A DNA stretch of 5,819 bases. Source: RGIG8497 sp045593265 (GTDB lineage: Bacteria > Bacillota > Clostridia > RGIG6154). The notes under the pieces are model-generated. The model was not told the origin of the DNA and made no database searches. It worked only from the letters and a program-made list of their open reading frames with translations. Made by a program: the position numbers and the translations under genes. Every line of letters starts with the position of its first letter. Position 1 is the stretch's first letter. Shown here in pieces: positions 1-5,263 of this stretch. Location of the stretch: the NCBI GenBank assembly GCA_045593265.1, contig JAZNWH010000139.1, positions 1 to 5,819 on the forward strand, in the 5' to 3' direction.

Positions 1-503
1 GTATTAGGTGCATATCCGTTTGCCTCTGTAATATACTTAATTGTCTCTCCGGTATTTGTAGGAATGTTTCCGCTATCATCCCATATTCCACCTCGAATCC
101 ATAGACCCTGTGTACCTGCTGTTACATTTACAGGGTTTGAACTGTCTGCAGTTTCAATCATAAAATTCATATTATAATCGAATTCTGTTCCAATAGCAAA
201 ACTAGGCACAGCGTTTCCATTTCTATCGTTGATCTGGAAACCAATCAACAGATTATTTCCTGTGTCTGATTTTACGTTGGTTGCTTCAATCTTTACAACG
301 TCCTTTCCGTCTTTTTGCACGTAAGAAGTTGTGACATCAGCGACATTGTTCAAAACTGTAACCTTTAAATTAGGTTCAGTTGCGCTAAAATCACTGCCTG
401 CTTGTGCAATAATTACTGTTTCTGTTGCTGATGATACAGCCACAAATGTGCTAGCTATCATGCATAGTGAAAGCAGTAATGCAAATAATTTTTTACATTT
501 CAT
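1..503 (-). CDS. Secreted protein of unknown function, N-terminal part (3' end outside window)
   Basis: I do not recognise this gene. The reading frame opens at ATG 503 and stays open for 167 codons to the window edge, so the C-terminus is missing. The first 26 residues look like a Sec signal peptide: a basic start (MKCKK), a hydrophobic core (LFALLLSLCMIASTFVAV) and a likely signal peptidase I site after Ser-Ser-Ala26. Cys14 lies inside the core and does not fit a lipobox, because Leu precedes it. The mature part is rich in Thr, Asn, Asp and Gly, has few charged clusters, and contains short alternating hydrophobic stretches and a Gly/Trp patch (GLWIRGGIWDDSGN, near residues 137-150). This looks like an extracellular beta-sandwich, for example the N-terminal module of a carbohydrate-active or surface protein, but that is inference. 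The start is supported by GGAGG at 513-517, nine bases upstream, and by a strong promoter. Secretion is well supported; the function is unknown. Confidence 0.75.
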   Translation of the reverse strand, partial: MKCKKLFALLLSLCMIASTFVAVSSATETVIIAQAGSDFSATEPNLKVTVLNNVADVTTSYVQKDGKDVVKIEATNVKSDTGNNLLIGFQINDRNGNAVPSFAIGTEFDYNMNFMIETADSSNPVNVTAGTQGLWIRGGIWDDSGNIPTNTGETIKYITEANGYAPN

Positions 504-512
504 CTCCTATTT

Positions 513-517
513 CCTCC
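513..517 (-). promoter_or_regulatory. Shine-Dalgarno site of the secreted-protein gene
   Basis: The minus strand reads AAGGAGGAAA here, with nine bases between GGAGG and ATG 503. A second purine run (GGAGAT) lies directly before the ATG. No other start codon in this frame has such a site. Confidence 0.8.
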
Positions 518-551
518 TTTATTTTTAAGCATAGAAATGCATTGTGTGTAC

Positions 552-580
552 ATTGTAACAAAAAGTGCATAAATTGTCAA
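552..580 (-). promoter_or_regulatory. Sigma-A promoter of the secreted-protein gene
   Basis: On the minus strand a perfect -35 box TTGACA (580-575) and a -10 box TACAAT (557-552, one mismatch) are separated by exactly 17 bases. Transcription should start near 545, giving a leader of about 42 bases. The bases upstream of the -35 box (about 585-605) are A/T-rich and could act as an UP element. This is the closest match to consensus in the window, so the gene may be highly expressed when not repressed. No operator-like repeat was seen over the boxes. Confidence 0.8.
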
Positions 581-700
581 TATAAAAATCCCTCTTTTTT
601 ATAAACAATAACTACTTTTTTCGCAGTATTTTGCTTATAATACCGCTATCTTTAAAATAATACCTTTTTTTTCAAAATCTTTAATTTTTTAGCAAAAAAA
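581..700. other. AT-rich spacer between two minus-strand genes
   Basis: No open frame of note lies here. The only structure seen is an imperfect inverted repeat, GCAGTATT (623-630) and AATACCGC (639-646), with an 8-base loop. In minus-strand RNA it could form an 8-bp stem with one G-U pair. No U-tract follows it, so it is not an obvious terminator, and it lies upstream of the predicted start of the secreted-protein transcript. It could be a protein-binding site or chance. Confidence 0.35.
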
Positions 701-729
701 AGCAGTGATACAAGCTCTGTATCACTGCT
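694..729 (-). terminator. Intrinsic terminator of the response-regulator gene
   Basis: A perfect 11-bp stem, AGCAGTGATAC (701-711) with GTATCACTGCT (719-729), closes a 7-base loop. On the minus strand it is followed by a run of T (positions 701-694 are all A on the plus strand, the first overlapping the stem). It begins four bases after the stop codon at 734-736. Stem and U-tract polarity fit termination of the minus-strand gene only. Confidence 0.92.
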
Positions 730-733
730 GGAG

Positions 734-1483
734 TTAAATTTTCTGATTTTCAGCCTTTTTTGCCACGCTTTTTTTGTATTGTGCCGGTGTTATGCCGAAA
801 TATGCAGTAAAGGTTTTGTGGAAATAAGAGTAATCACGGTATCCCACCAACCCAGACACTTCGGACACCGTAATATTCTTGCTTTCAAAAAGCTCCTTTG
901 CCTTGTTCATTCGGATGGATTTTATATACTCGCTGAATGTAGTGCCAAGCCGACGCCTGAAAAGCATGCAAAGGTAGTTGGGATTAAAGTAGAATTTTCG
1001 TGATAAATCCTCAAGGTGCAGGGTTTTGCTGTAATTTTCGTTTATGTAGCTTATTAAGGATTCAAAGTCCCTGCCCTCTATACGCTTCGGAACCTTTCCC
1101 AGTTTCTTAAGCATAGATGCAACTCCCGCCAGAACTTCGTCCGTATTTTCTTTCTTGAACGGTGTTTTTAAGTAGTCAACGGCACCAAGTCTTATTGCCT
1201 TTCGCATATATTCATAGTCGTCATGCTCAGAAATTATCACAAAAATCACATCATCACGACCCATTTTTATCTTGATTTCTTCGATAAGCTCAAAGCCTGT
1301 CATGTTAGGCATATTTATACCTGTAAAAATTACATCCACATCGTTGGTCTTCAAGTAGAAAAGCATTTCTTTCGGGTCTGCAAAACCGCCCACCACTTCC
1401 ATACCGTATTTTGCCCAATTGAAACCTGCCTCGGTACTTTTTATTTCTATTTCATCATCATTTAAAATTGCTACACGGTACAT
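734..1483 (-). CDS. Response regulator with degenerate receiver and AraC-type DNA-binding domain (YesN-like)
   Basis: This is a 249-residue cytoplasmic transcription regulator. Residues 1-125 form a CheY-like receiver: the acidic pocket Asp9-Asp10-Glu11 is present, as are Ser85 and the usual HDDYEYMRKAIRLGA helix. Residues 140-240 form an AraC/XylS DNA-binding domain with two helix-turn-helix units, about 156-178 and 204-228, ending in the family signature around YFHKTFTAYFGITPAQYKKS. The layout matches short YesN-type regulators of Firmicutes that control sugar or surface-polysaccharide genes. The oddity is that the phosphorylation-site motif reads FTGINMP instead of the usual TDIRMP type, so the acceptor Asp is Gly55. 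The conserved Lys before Pro is Thr107 (YLKTPF instead of YLLKPF). Conventional phosphorylation therefore looks impossible. No histidine kinase gene adjoins it. GGAGGTG at 1494-1500 supports the ATG. The family call is firm; the target genes are unknown, with the neighbouring transporter a candidate. Confidence 0.93.
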   Translation of the reverse strand: MYRVAILNDDEIEIKSTEAGFNWAKYGMEVVGGFADPKEMLFYLKTNDVDVIFTGINMPNMTGFELIEEIKIKMGRDDVIFVIISEHDDYEYMRKAIRLGAVDYLKTPFKKENTDEVLAGVASMLKKLGKVPKRIEGRDFESLISYINENYSKTLHLEDLSRKFYFNPNYLCMLFRRRLGTTFSEYIKSIRMNKAKELFESKNITVSEVSGLVGYRDYSYFHKTFTAYFGITPAQYKKSVAKKAENQKI

Positions 1484-1493
1484 ACTACTCTAT

Positions 1494-1500
1494 CACCTCC
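1494..1500 (-). promoter_or_regulatory. Shine-Dalgarno site of the response-regulator gene
   Basis: GGAGGTG on the minus strand is a near-perfect match to the 16S rRNA tail, ten bases before ATG 1483. It fixes the start. Confidence 0.85.
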
Positions 1501-1515
1501 AACGCCAATGGCATT

Positions 1516-1544
1516 ATTATATCAAATATTGTTGAATTTTGCAA
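1516..1544 (-). promoter_or_regulatory. Sigma-A promoter of the response-regulator gene
   Basis: On the minus strand TTGCAA (1544-1539, four of six to consensus) and a perfect TATAAT (1521-1516) are 17 bases apart. The predicted transcript start is near 1509, leaving a leader of about 26 bases that is little more than the ribosome binding site. The promoter lies directly after the terminator of the upstream transporter gene, so the regulator can be transcribed independently of the transporter. Confidence 0.75.
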
Positions 1545-1555
1545 GATAAAACGAT

Positions 1556-1583
1556 AAAAGAGCTGATTTTTACCAGCTCTTTT
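1556..1583 (-). terminator. Intrinsic terminator of the transporter gene
   Basis: A perfect 10-bp stem, AAAAGAGCTG (1556-1565) with CAGCTCTTTT (1574-1583), has an 8-base loop. On the minus strand the 3' arm ends in TTTT followed by ATCGTTTTATC, so the U-tract is short and interrupted. It starts three bases after the stop codon (1587-1589). Some read-through into the regulator gene is possible. Confidence 0.8.
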
Positions 1584-1586
1584 AGT

Positions 1587-2684
1587 TTACCTTAAAACAA
1601 CGCTCATTACTGCAAACAAAATACCCAAAATACTGAAATTGTAAAGTGAAAACTTTTTGATATAGGAAATGGCATTTCCGCCACATCTTTTCACATATTC
1701 CCTGAAAGTTATAAGGCTGGCAAGAGATGCTATTAAAGTTCCCGCTCCACCTATATTTACAGCCACTAAGAGTTCTGGATAATTCCCTGTGAATCTTGAT
1801 AAAAGAATGGCACTTGGCACATTGCTTATTACCTGACAGGACAAAACTCCGTAAAGCAAGGTATTCTTCTCTATAAGCCCGCCCAAAAACTCGTTTACCG
1901 CAGGTATTCTTGACATATTCCCTGCAAAAACGAAGAACGCAACAAAGGTCAGAAGTAGCGGGTAGTCTACCTTTTTAAGTGCAGACCTGTCAAGGATGAA
2001 AATGGCTATTGTTATTACCGCAAGACCTATGTAATACGGTACTGTTCTGAACACTACCAGTATCGCCAACAGAAAAAGCACTCCGTAAATTACCGCTCTT
2101 TTTACATTAAGCTTTATATCAAGCTCCTTTTCAAGCTTCATTTCTTTATTTGGAATCACAAAGCAACACAAGGTTATCAATACAATAGATATGACAAACG
2201 GTAAAAACATTATTTTTATAAACTCAAGATTTGCTATGTTGTAATAGGTATAAAGATACAAATTCTGCGGATTTCCGAAAGGTGTCAGCATACCGCCAAG
2301 GTTTGCCGCAATATTCTGCATTATAAAAGTGAACGCCATATATTTTTCATTGCCTGTTGATTTTAAAACATAGTATCCAAGTGGCAGAAATGTAATAAGT
2401 GCCATATCATTTGCTATTACCATTGACCCTATAAATGTTATGTATATAAGAGCAATAACTGCACTTCTTGTGGTTTTGAAATACAGCACAATTTTTTCTG
2501 ATATTATTCTGAAAAACTTAATGTTTTTTAGCGCACATACGCAAGCTAATGTACAAAACAGACAGGTCAGCGTCTTTAAGTCAAAATATTCAATATACAG
2601 CCTGTCAGGAGGCACAATAAATGATGTTGCAATTGCCAGTAAAAATGCAATGCACATTACAGCATTTTTCTTTATAAATTCCAT
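1587..2684 (-). CDS. CitMHS / ArsB-NhaD-type ion transporter (SLC13-like permease)
   Basis: This is a 365-residue polytopic membrane protein of the ion transporter (IT) superfamily. From ATG 2684, hydrophobic segments lie at about 8-25, 36-52, 75-107, 117-132, 155-177, 197-212, 217-232, 241-256, 275-297, 305-327 and 345-364. Two substrate-site signatures are visible: ANDMALITFLPLG (90-102) followed by GMLTPFGNPQNLYLY (131-145), and SNVPSAILLSRFTG (287-300) followed by NIGGAGTLIASLASLITF (310-327). They fit the paired repeat architecture of the superfamily. Members move citrate or other carboxylates, arsenite or Na+/H+; the substrate cannot be read from the sequence. The protein is at the short end for the superfamily, but both signature pairs are intact. 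The longer frame starts with TTG 2714, at the predicted transcription start and without a ribosome binding site. ATG 2684 has AGGGG six bases upstream, so I chose it. The gene has its own promoter and terminator. The response regulator just downstream may control it, but that is inference. Confidence 0.88.
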   Translation of the reverse strand: MEFIKKNAVMCIAFLLAIATSFIVPPDRLYIEYFDLKTLTCLFCTLACVCALKNIKFFRIISEKIVLYFKTTRSAVIALIYITFIGSMVIANDMALITFLPLGYYVLKSTGNEKYMAFTFIMQNIAANLGGMLTPFGNPQNLYLYTYYNIANLEFIKIMFLPFVISIVLITLCCFVIPNKEMKLEKELDIKLNVKRAVIYGVLFLLAILVVFRTVPYYIGLAVITIAIFILDRSALKKVDYPLLLTFVAFFVFAGNMSRIPAVNEFLGGLIEKNTLLYGVLSCQVISNVPSAILLSRFTGNYPELLVAVNIGGAGTLIASLASLITFREYVKRCGGNAISYIKKFSLYNFSILGILFAVMSVVLR

Positions 2685-2690
2685 ATTCTT

Positions 2691-2695
2691 CCCCT
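2691..2695 (-). promoter_or_regulatory. Shine-Dalgarno site that decides the transporter start
   Basis: AGGGG on the minus strand lies six bases before ATG 2684. The in-frame TTG at 2714 has no purine-rich site upstream, because that stretch is the -10 region of the promoter. Confidence 0.65.
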
Positions 2696-2719
2696 GTTTC
2701 TTTAAATTCACCAAGCGAC

Positions 2720-2748
2720 ATTATAACACATTATTCTGCCTGTGTCTA
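2720..2748 (-). promoter_or_regulatory. Sigma-A promoter of the transporter gene
   Basis: On the minus strand TAGACA (2748-2743, five of six to consensus) and a perfect TATAAT (2725-2720) are 17 bases apart. Transcription should start near 2713, leaving a leader of about 29 bases before ATG 2684. No operator repeat is evident around it. Confidence 0.8.
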
Positions 2749-2838
2749 CATTTTTTAAGGCAAAAAATATCACTTTCATTGAAATCCCTGACTTCGCTAA
2801 AGGCGTATAAAAACAAGAGGAATACTTGATATTGAGAT

Positions 2839-2871
2839 AAAAAAAGACTACTTTTTCAAGTAGTCTTTTTT
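2839..2871 (-). terminator. Intrinsic terminator of the DUF975 gene
   Basis: AAGACTACTT (2844-2853) pairs with AAGTAGTCTT (2858-2867) around a 4-base loop (TTTC). Flanking A and T runs can extend the stem to 14 bp. The minus strand ends in a run of seven T (2845-2839). The hairpin begins two bases after the stop codon (2873-2875). The T run on the other strand (2866-2871) would make it work in both directions, though no plus-strand gene needs it. Confidence 0.9.
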
Positions 2872-2872
2872 G

Positions 2873-3736
2873 TTACATATTTCTGAAATCCATAAAAGGA
2901 TTCTGGTAGTCATACCCCGAATAATCCTTACCCTGACCGCTTATTTCAAGATACATCTGGGCAAAGGTTTGCTCAATGTATGGAGCAAGCAGGAAGTTTC
3001 CTATACAGCATGCTGTATTTGCAAGAAAAGACCAACCCAGGAATGAAAATGTCAATTTAACATATCCCCATTTATTTCCTACCATCATTTCCTTACTCTT
3101 TCCGATGGCCTTTGATCTTGGCATATTTGGATTTTCCGCCAGAATATATTCAACCATTGAATACTGAAGCTCTTTTATATATGCCGGAATCATAAATATG
3201 GCTGTTAAAATCAAAAATCCGCTCGAAATTGCCGATAGTGACATTGCAGCTGAAACTGAGTCATTTTGTACAAGCGGCAAAAGCTCAGCCATTTTTTCAG
3301 CAAGTCCGAATTTCCAGAAGCCTATTGTTATAGGGACAAGTCCTAAAAGTGACCAAAGGGTCACATACAGGTTCTTTACAAATGTTACCCATACAATATT
3401 CTTATAGTTGTTCCTGAATGGATACATAAGGTTATCAAGATTTGTTTCAAAATCCGCAGAGCGTAACATAAAATGACGAAGCCCCACCTTAAGCGGTGCT
3501 GCTACAAATATATTTATTCCAACCCCCGCCAAAAACATAATGCCAATCACTGCATAAATGGCAATAATCCTGATATCCGACATTGCCGCAAGGTTTGTGC
3601 CCTGAAGTCTTTGCACTCCAAAATTCAGCATCCCGCCTGTTACAATGCTCACGATTGCACATGCTACAACGCTCATAAAAAAAGATCTTGAAAGAACCAT
3701 TTTGGCTCTTCCCTTTAAAACCTTTCTGTCAAACAT
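2873..3736 (-). CDS. DUF975 family integral membrane protein
   Basis: This 287-residue multi-pass membrane protein belongs to the DUF975 family of Firmicutes, whose function is unknown. The family pattern is clear: an N-terminal amphipathic stretch (RKVLKGRAKMVLSRSFF), then hydrophobic segments at about 19-40, 55-82, 115-142, 165-186 and 225-252. The most conserved block is near the C-terminus: QYSMVEYILAENPNM (191-205), AIGKSKEMMVGNKW (210-223), FSFLGWSFLAN (230-240) and APYIEQTFAQMYLEI (251-265). The tail after residue 266 is short, polar and Tyr/Asp-rich. Compared with the family as I recall it, about 45 residues (136-181) separate the LWSLLGLVP segment from MIPAYIKELQYSMVEY, where the usual form goes almost directly from one to the other. 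ATG 3736 is preferred over TTG 3760 because AAGGAG lies six bases before it. It is a single-gene unit, divergent from the glycosyltransferase gene. Confidence 0.88.
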   Translation of the reverse strand: MFDRKVLKGRAKMVLSRSFFMSVVACAIVSIVTGGMLNFGVQRLQGTNLAAMSDIRIIAIYAVIGIMFLAGVGINIFVAAPLKVGLRHFMLRSADFETNLDNLMYPFRNNYKNIVWVTFVKNLYVTLWSLLGLVPITIGFWKFGLAEKMAELLPLVQNDSVSAAMSLSAISSGFLILTAIFMIPAYIKELQYSMVEYILAENPNMPRSKAIGKSKEMMVGNKWGYVKLTFSFLGWSFLANTACCIGNFLLAPYIEQTFAQMYLEISGQGKDYSGYDYQNPFMDFRNM

Positions 3737-3742
3737 ATTCTT

Positions 3743-3748
3743 CTCCTT
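3743..3748 (-). promoter_or_regulatory. Shine-Dalgarno site that decides the DUF975 start
   Basis: AAGGAG on the minus strand ends six bases before ATG 3736. The upstream in-frame TTG at 3760 lies only about nine bases after the predicted transcription start and has no such site. Confidence 0.8.
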
Positions 3749-3775
3749 TTTTAAAATCAAGTTTTCTTTTACTCA

Positions 3776-3804
3776 ATTATATCATCTTTTATTTTTTATT
3801 TCAA
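3776..3804 (-). promoter_or_regulatory. Sigma-A promoter of the DUF975 gene
   Basis: On the minus strand TTGAAA (3804-3799, five of six) and a perfect TATAAT (3781-3776) are 17 bases apart. The transcript should start near 3769, about 33 bases before ATG 3736. The promoter faces away from that of the glycosyltransferase gene. Confidence 0.8.
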
Positions 3805-3867
3805 CAATTTAGAAAAGGTTTACAGAAATTTAATATATTGATATTCAATTTTTTTTGAAATTATATA
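3805..3867. other. AT-rich stretch between two divergent promoters
   Basis: About 63 bases lie between the outward-facing -35 boxes. They are almost all A and T and include a small inverted repeat, TTCAA-N6-TTGAA (3844-3859). A regulator could bind here and affect both genes, but no known operator is recognised. Confidence 0.3.
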
Positions 3868-3896
3868 TTTACTTTTCTAAAAAATAGTAGTATAAT
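3868..3896 (+). promoter_or_regulatory. Sigma-A promoter of the glycosyltransferase gene
   Basis: TTTACT (3868-3873, four of six) and a perfect TATAAT (3891-3896) are 17 bases apart. Transcription should start near 3903, giving a leader of about 75 bases, the longest in the window. Confidence 0.72.
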
Positions 3897-3903
3897 ACAT
3901 CTG

Positions 3904-3927
3904 TGCCCCATATAAAAAACAGGGGCA
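3904..3927 (+). other. Hairpin at the predicted 5' end of the glycosyltransferase mRNA
   Basis: TGCCCC (3904-3909) pairs perfectly with GGGGCA (3922-3927) around a 12-base A/T-rich loop. It is a striking GC-rich stem in AT-rich DNA and begins at or within a base or two of the predicted transcription start. No T run follows, so it is not a terminator. A 5'-terminal stem of this kind typically protects mRNA from 5'-end-dependent decay; that role here is inference. No known riboswitch consensus was recognised. Confidence 0.55.
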
Positions 3928-3977
3928 TTTGGACTGTGAGATAAAATTACTATCACATATAGTTAGAGGAACTTAAT

Positions 3978-5261
3978 ATGAAATTAGTTGTATATTTTAA
4001 CTTTATCATTTCGGTACTGTTTACCATATGCTATTTTTACCAGTTTGCGTATGTTCTGATTGGTTTAGTAAAAAAACCAAAGTCTCTTGAGGCTAAAGAA
4101 CAACACAAATATGCCGTGGTTATTTCAGCACGAAATGAAGCGAACATGATTGGCAACCTGATTGATAGCATAAAGAACCAGAACTATCCGTCTGAACTTA
4201 TCGACATTTTAGTTGTTGCTGATAATTGTACCGATAATACGGCAGAAGTGGCAAGACTTCATGGTGCACATGTTTTTGAGCGTTTCAACGATCAGCTTAT
4301 TGGAAAAGGTTATGCACTTGACTGGCTGTTTAAACAGGTGAAAGCTGACATGCCGGACAATGGATATGAAGCATATATTGTCTTTGATGCGGACAACATT
4401 GTTGATCCTAATTTTATACTTGAAATGAATAAGGCTTTTGATAATGGCTATCGTATTATCACAAGCTACAGAAACTCCAAAAACTATGGTGAAAACTGGA
4501 TTTCAGCCGGCTATTCCCTATGGTTCTTAAGAGAAGCAAAATTCCTTAACAACTCAAGAATGATGCTTGGAACAAGCTGTGCTATATCCGGAACAGGCTT
4601 TTTAATAAGTTCTGAAATTATTAACAAGAACAATGGTTGGATTCACCACCTTTTAACAGAAGATATTGAATTTACTGTTGATAATGTTATTAAAGGCGAA
4701 ACAATCGGTTATTGTGACAAAGCCGTTCTTTATGACGAACAGCCTGCTAAGTTCTATCAATCATATATCCAGAGACTTCGATGGTCAAAAGGCTTTTATC
4801 AGGTTTTTGGAAAGTATGGTGCAAAGCTCTTTTGCGGAATGCTTAAAGGAAGCTTCTCATGCTATGATATGCTTATGACAATTTCGCCTGCAATGCTTCT
4901 GACTCTTGCAAGTACAGTAATAAACCTTGTTGCCATCGTTATTGGTATAATAGGCGATCCTGAACATCTTCCGATGTTGTTCAAGGCATTGGGGCAGACA
5001 TTGTTTGGCTTCTACTCAATGTTCTTCTTCCTTGGCGTTATTACCAGCATTACCGAACGCAAACATATTCGTTGCTCAACACTAAAAATAATCGGTTATA
5101 CATTTACATTCCCGTTATTCATGTTGACTTATGTGCCAATTTCAGTGATTGCACTATTTAAGAAAGTTAAGTGGGAACCGATAAAACACTCTGTGTCTAT
5201 GTCAGTTTATGATATTTGCCAGACTGATGACATTGAGGTTTCTAAATCAATAAATACCTGA
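3978..5261 (+). CDS. Membrane-bound family-2 glycosyltransferase
   Basis: This 427-residue inner-membrane enzyme should transfer a sugar from a nucleotide-sugar donor to a lipid or growing polysaccharide. An N-terminal membrane segment (about 5-31) precedes a cytoplasmic GT-A domain (45-275). The catalytic signatures are all present: VVISARNEANMIGNLIDSI (47-65) and DNCTDNT (82-88) for nucleotide binding, Asp137-Ala-Asp139 as the metal-binding DxD, Thr227-Glu228-Asp229 with the putative catalytic base, and Gln265-Arg-Leu-Arg-Trp269 of the QxxRW type. The QxxRW motif is typical of processive synthases such as cellulose, hyaluronan and poly-N-acetylglucosamine synthases. C-terminal membrane segments lie at about 296-325, 338-357 and 369-395, followed by a polar tail. 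No PilZ domain is seen. The start has AGAGGA (3965-3970) seven bases upstream. The gene stands alone between its own promoter and terminator, with no polysaccharide partner genes in view, so product and acceptor are unknown. Confidence 0.92.
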   Translation: MKLVVYFNFIISVLFTICYFYQFAYVLIGLVKKPKSLEAKEQHKYAVVISARNEANMIGNLIDSIKNQNYPSELIDILVVADNCTDNTAEVARLHGAHVFERFNDQLIGKGYALDWLFKQVKADMPDNGYEAYIVFDADNIVDPNFILEMNKAFDNGYRIITSYRNSKNYGENWISAGYSLWFLREAKFLNNSRMMLGTSCAISGTGFLISSEIINKNNGWIHHLLTEDIEFTVDNVIKGETIGYCDKAVLYDEQPAKFYQSYIQRLRWSKGFYQVFGKYGAKLFCGMLKGSFSCYDMLMTISPAMLLTLASTVINLVAIVIGIIGDPEHLPMLFKALGQTLFGFYSMFFFLGVITSITERKHIRCSTLKIIGYTFTFPLFMLTYVPISVIALFKKVKWEPIKHSVSMSVYDICQTDDIEVSKSINT

Positions 5262-5263
5262 AA

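Noticed and set aside
460..466. Possible lipoprotein cysteine (Cys14) in the secreted protein
   Set aside because: Leu occupies the -1 position instead of Gly, Ala or Ser, and a better signal peptidase I site follows at residue 26.
331..528. Open frame of 65 codons on the plus strand
   Set aside because: It is antisense to the signal-peptide end of the secreted-protein gene, which has a strong promoter and ribosome binding site on the other strand.
613..641. Possible plus-strand promoter with TATAAT at 636-641
   Set aside because: The bases 17 upstream (TACTTT) do not resemble a -35 box, there is no proper extended -10, and no plus-strand gene follows.
2440..2829. Open frame of 129 codons on the plus strand
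   Set aside because: It is antisense to the N-terminal half of the transporter and to its promoter. It has no good ribosome binding site, and its protein shows no domain-like pattern.
2749..2838. Hidden small gene or RNA between the DUF975 terminator and the transporter promoter
   Set aside because: No start codon with a ribosome binding site, no stable fold and no promoter of its own were seen in these 90 bases.
3903..3977. Riboswitch in the glycosyltransferase leader
   Set aside because: The leader is only about 75 bases, and I could not match it to c-di-GMP, preQ1, guanidine, fluoride or SAM consensus features. It is kept only as an unexplained structured leader.
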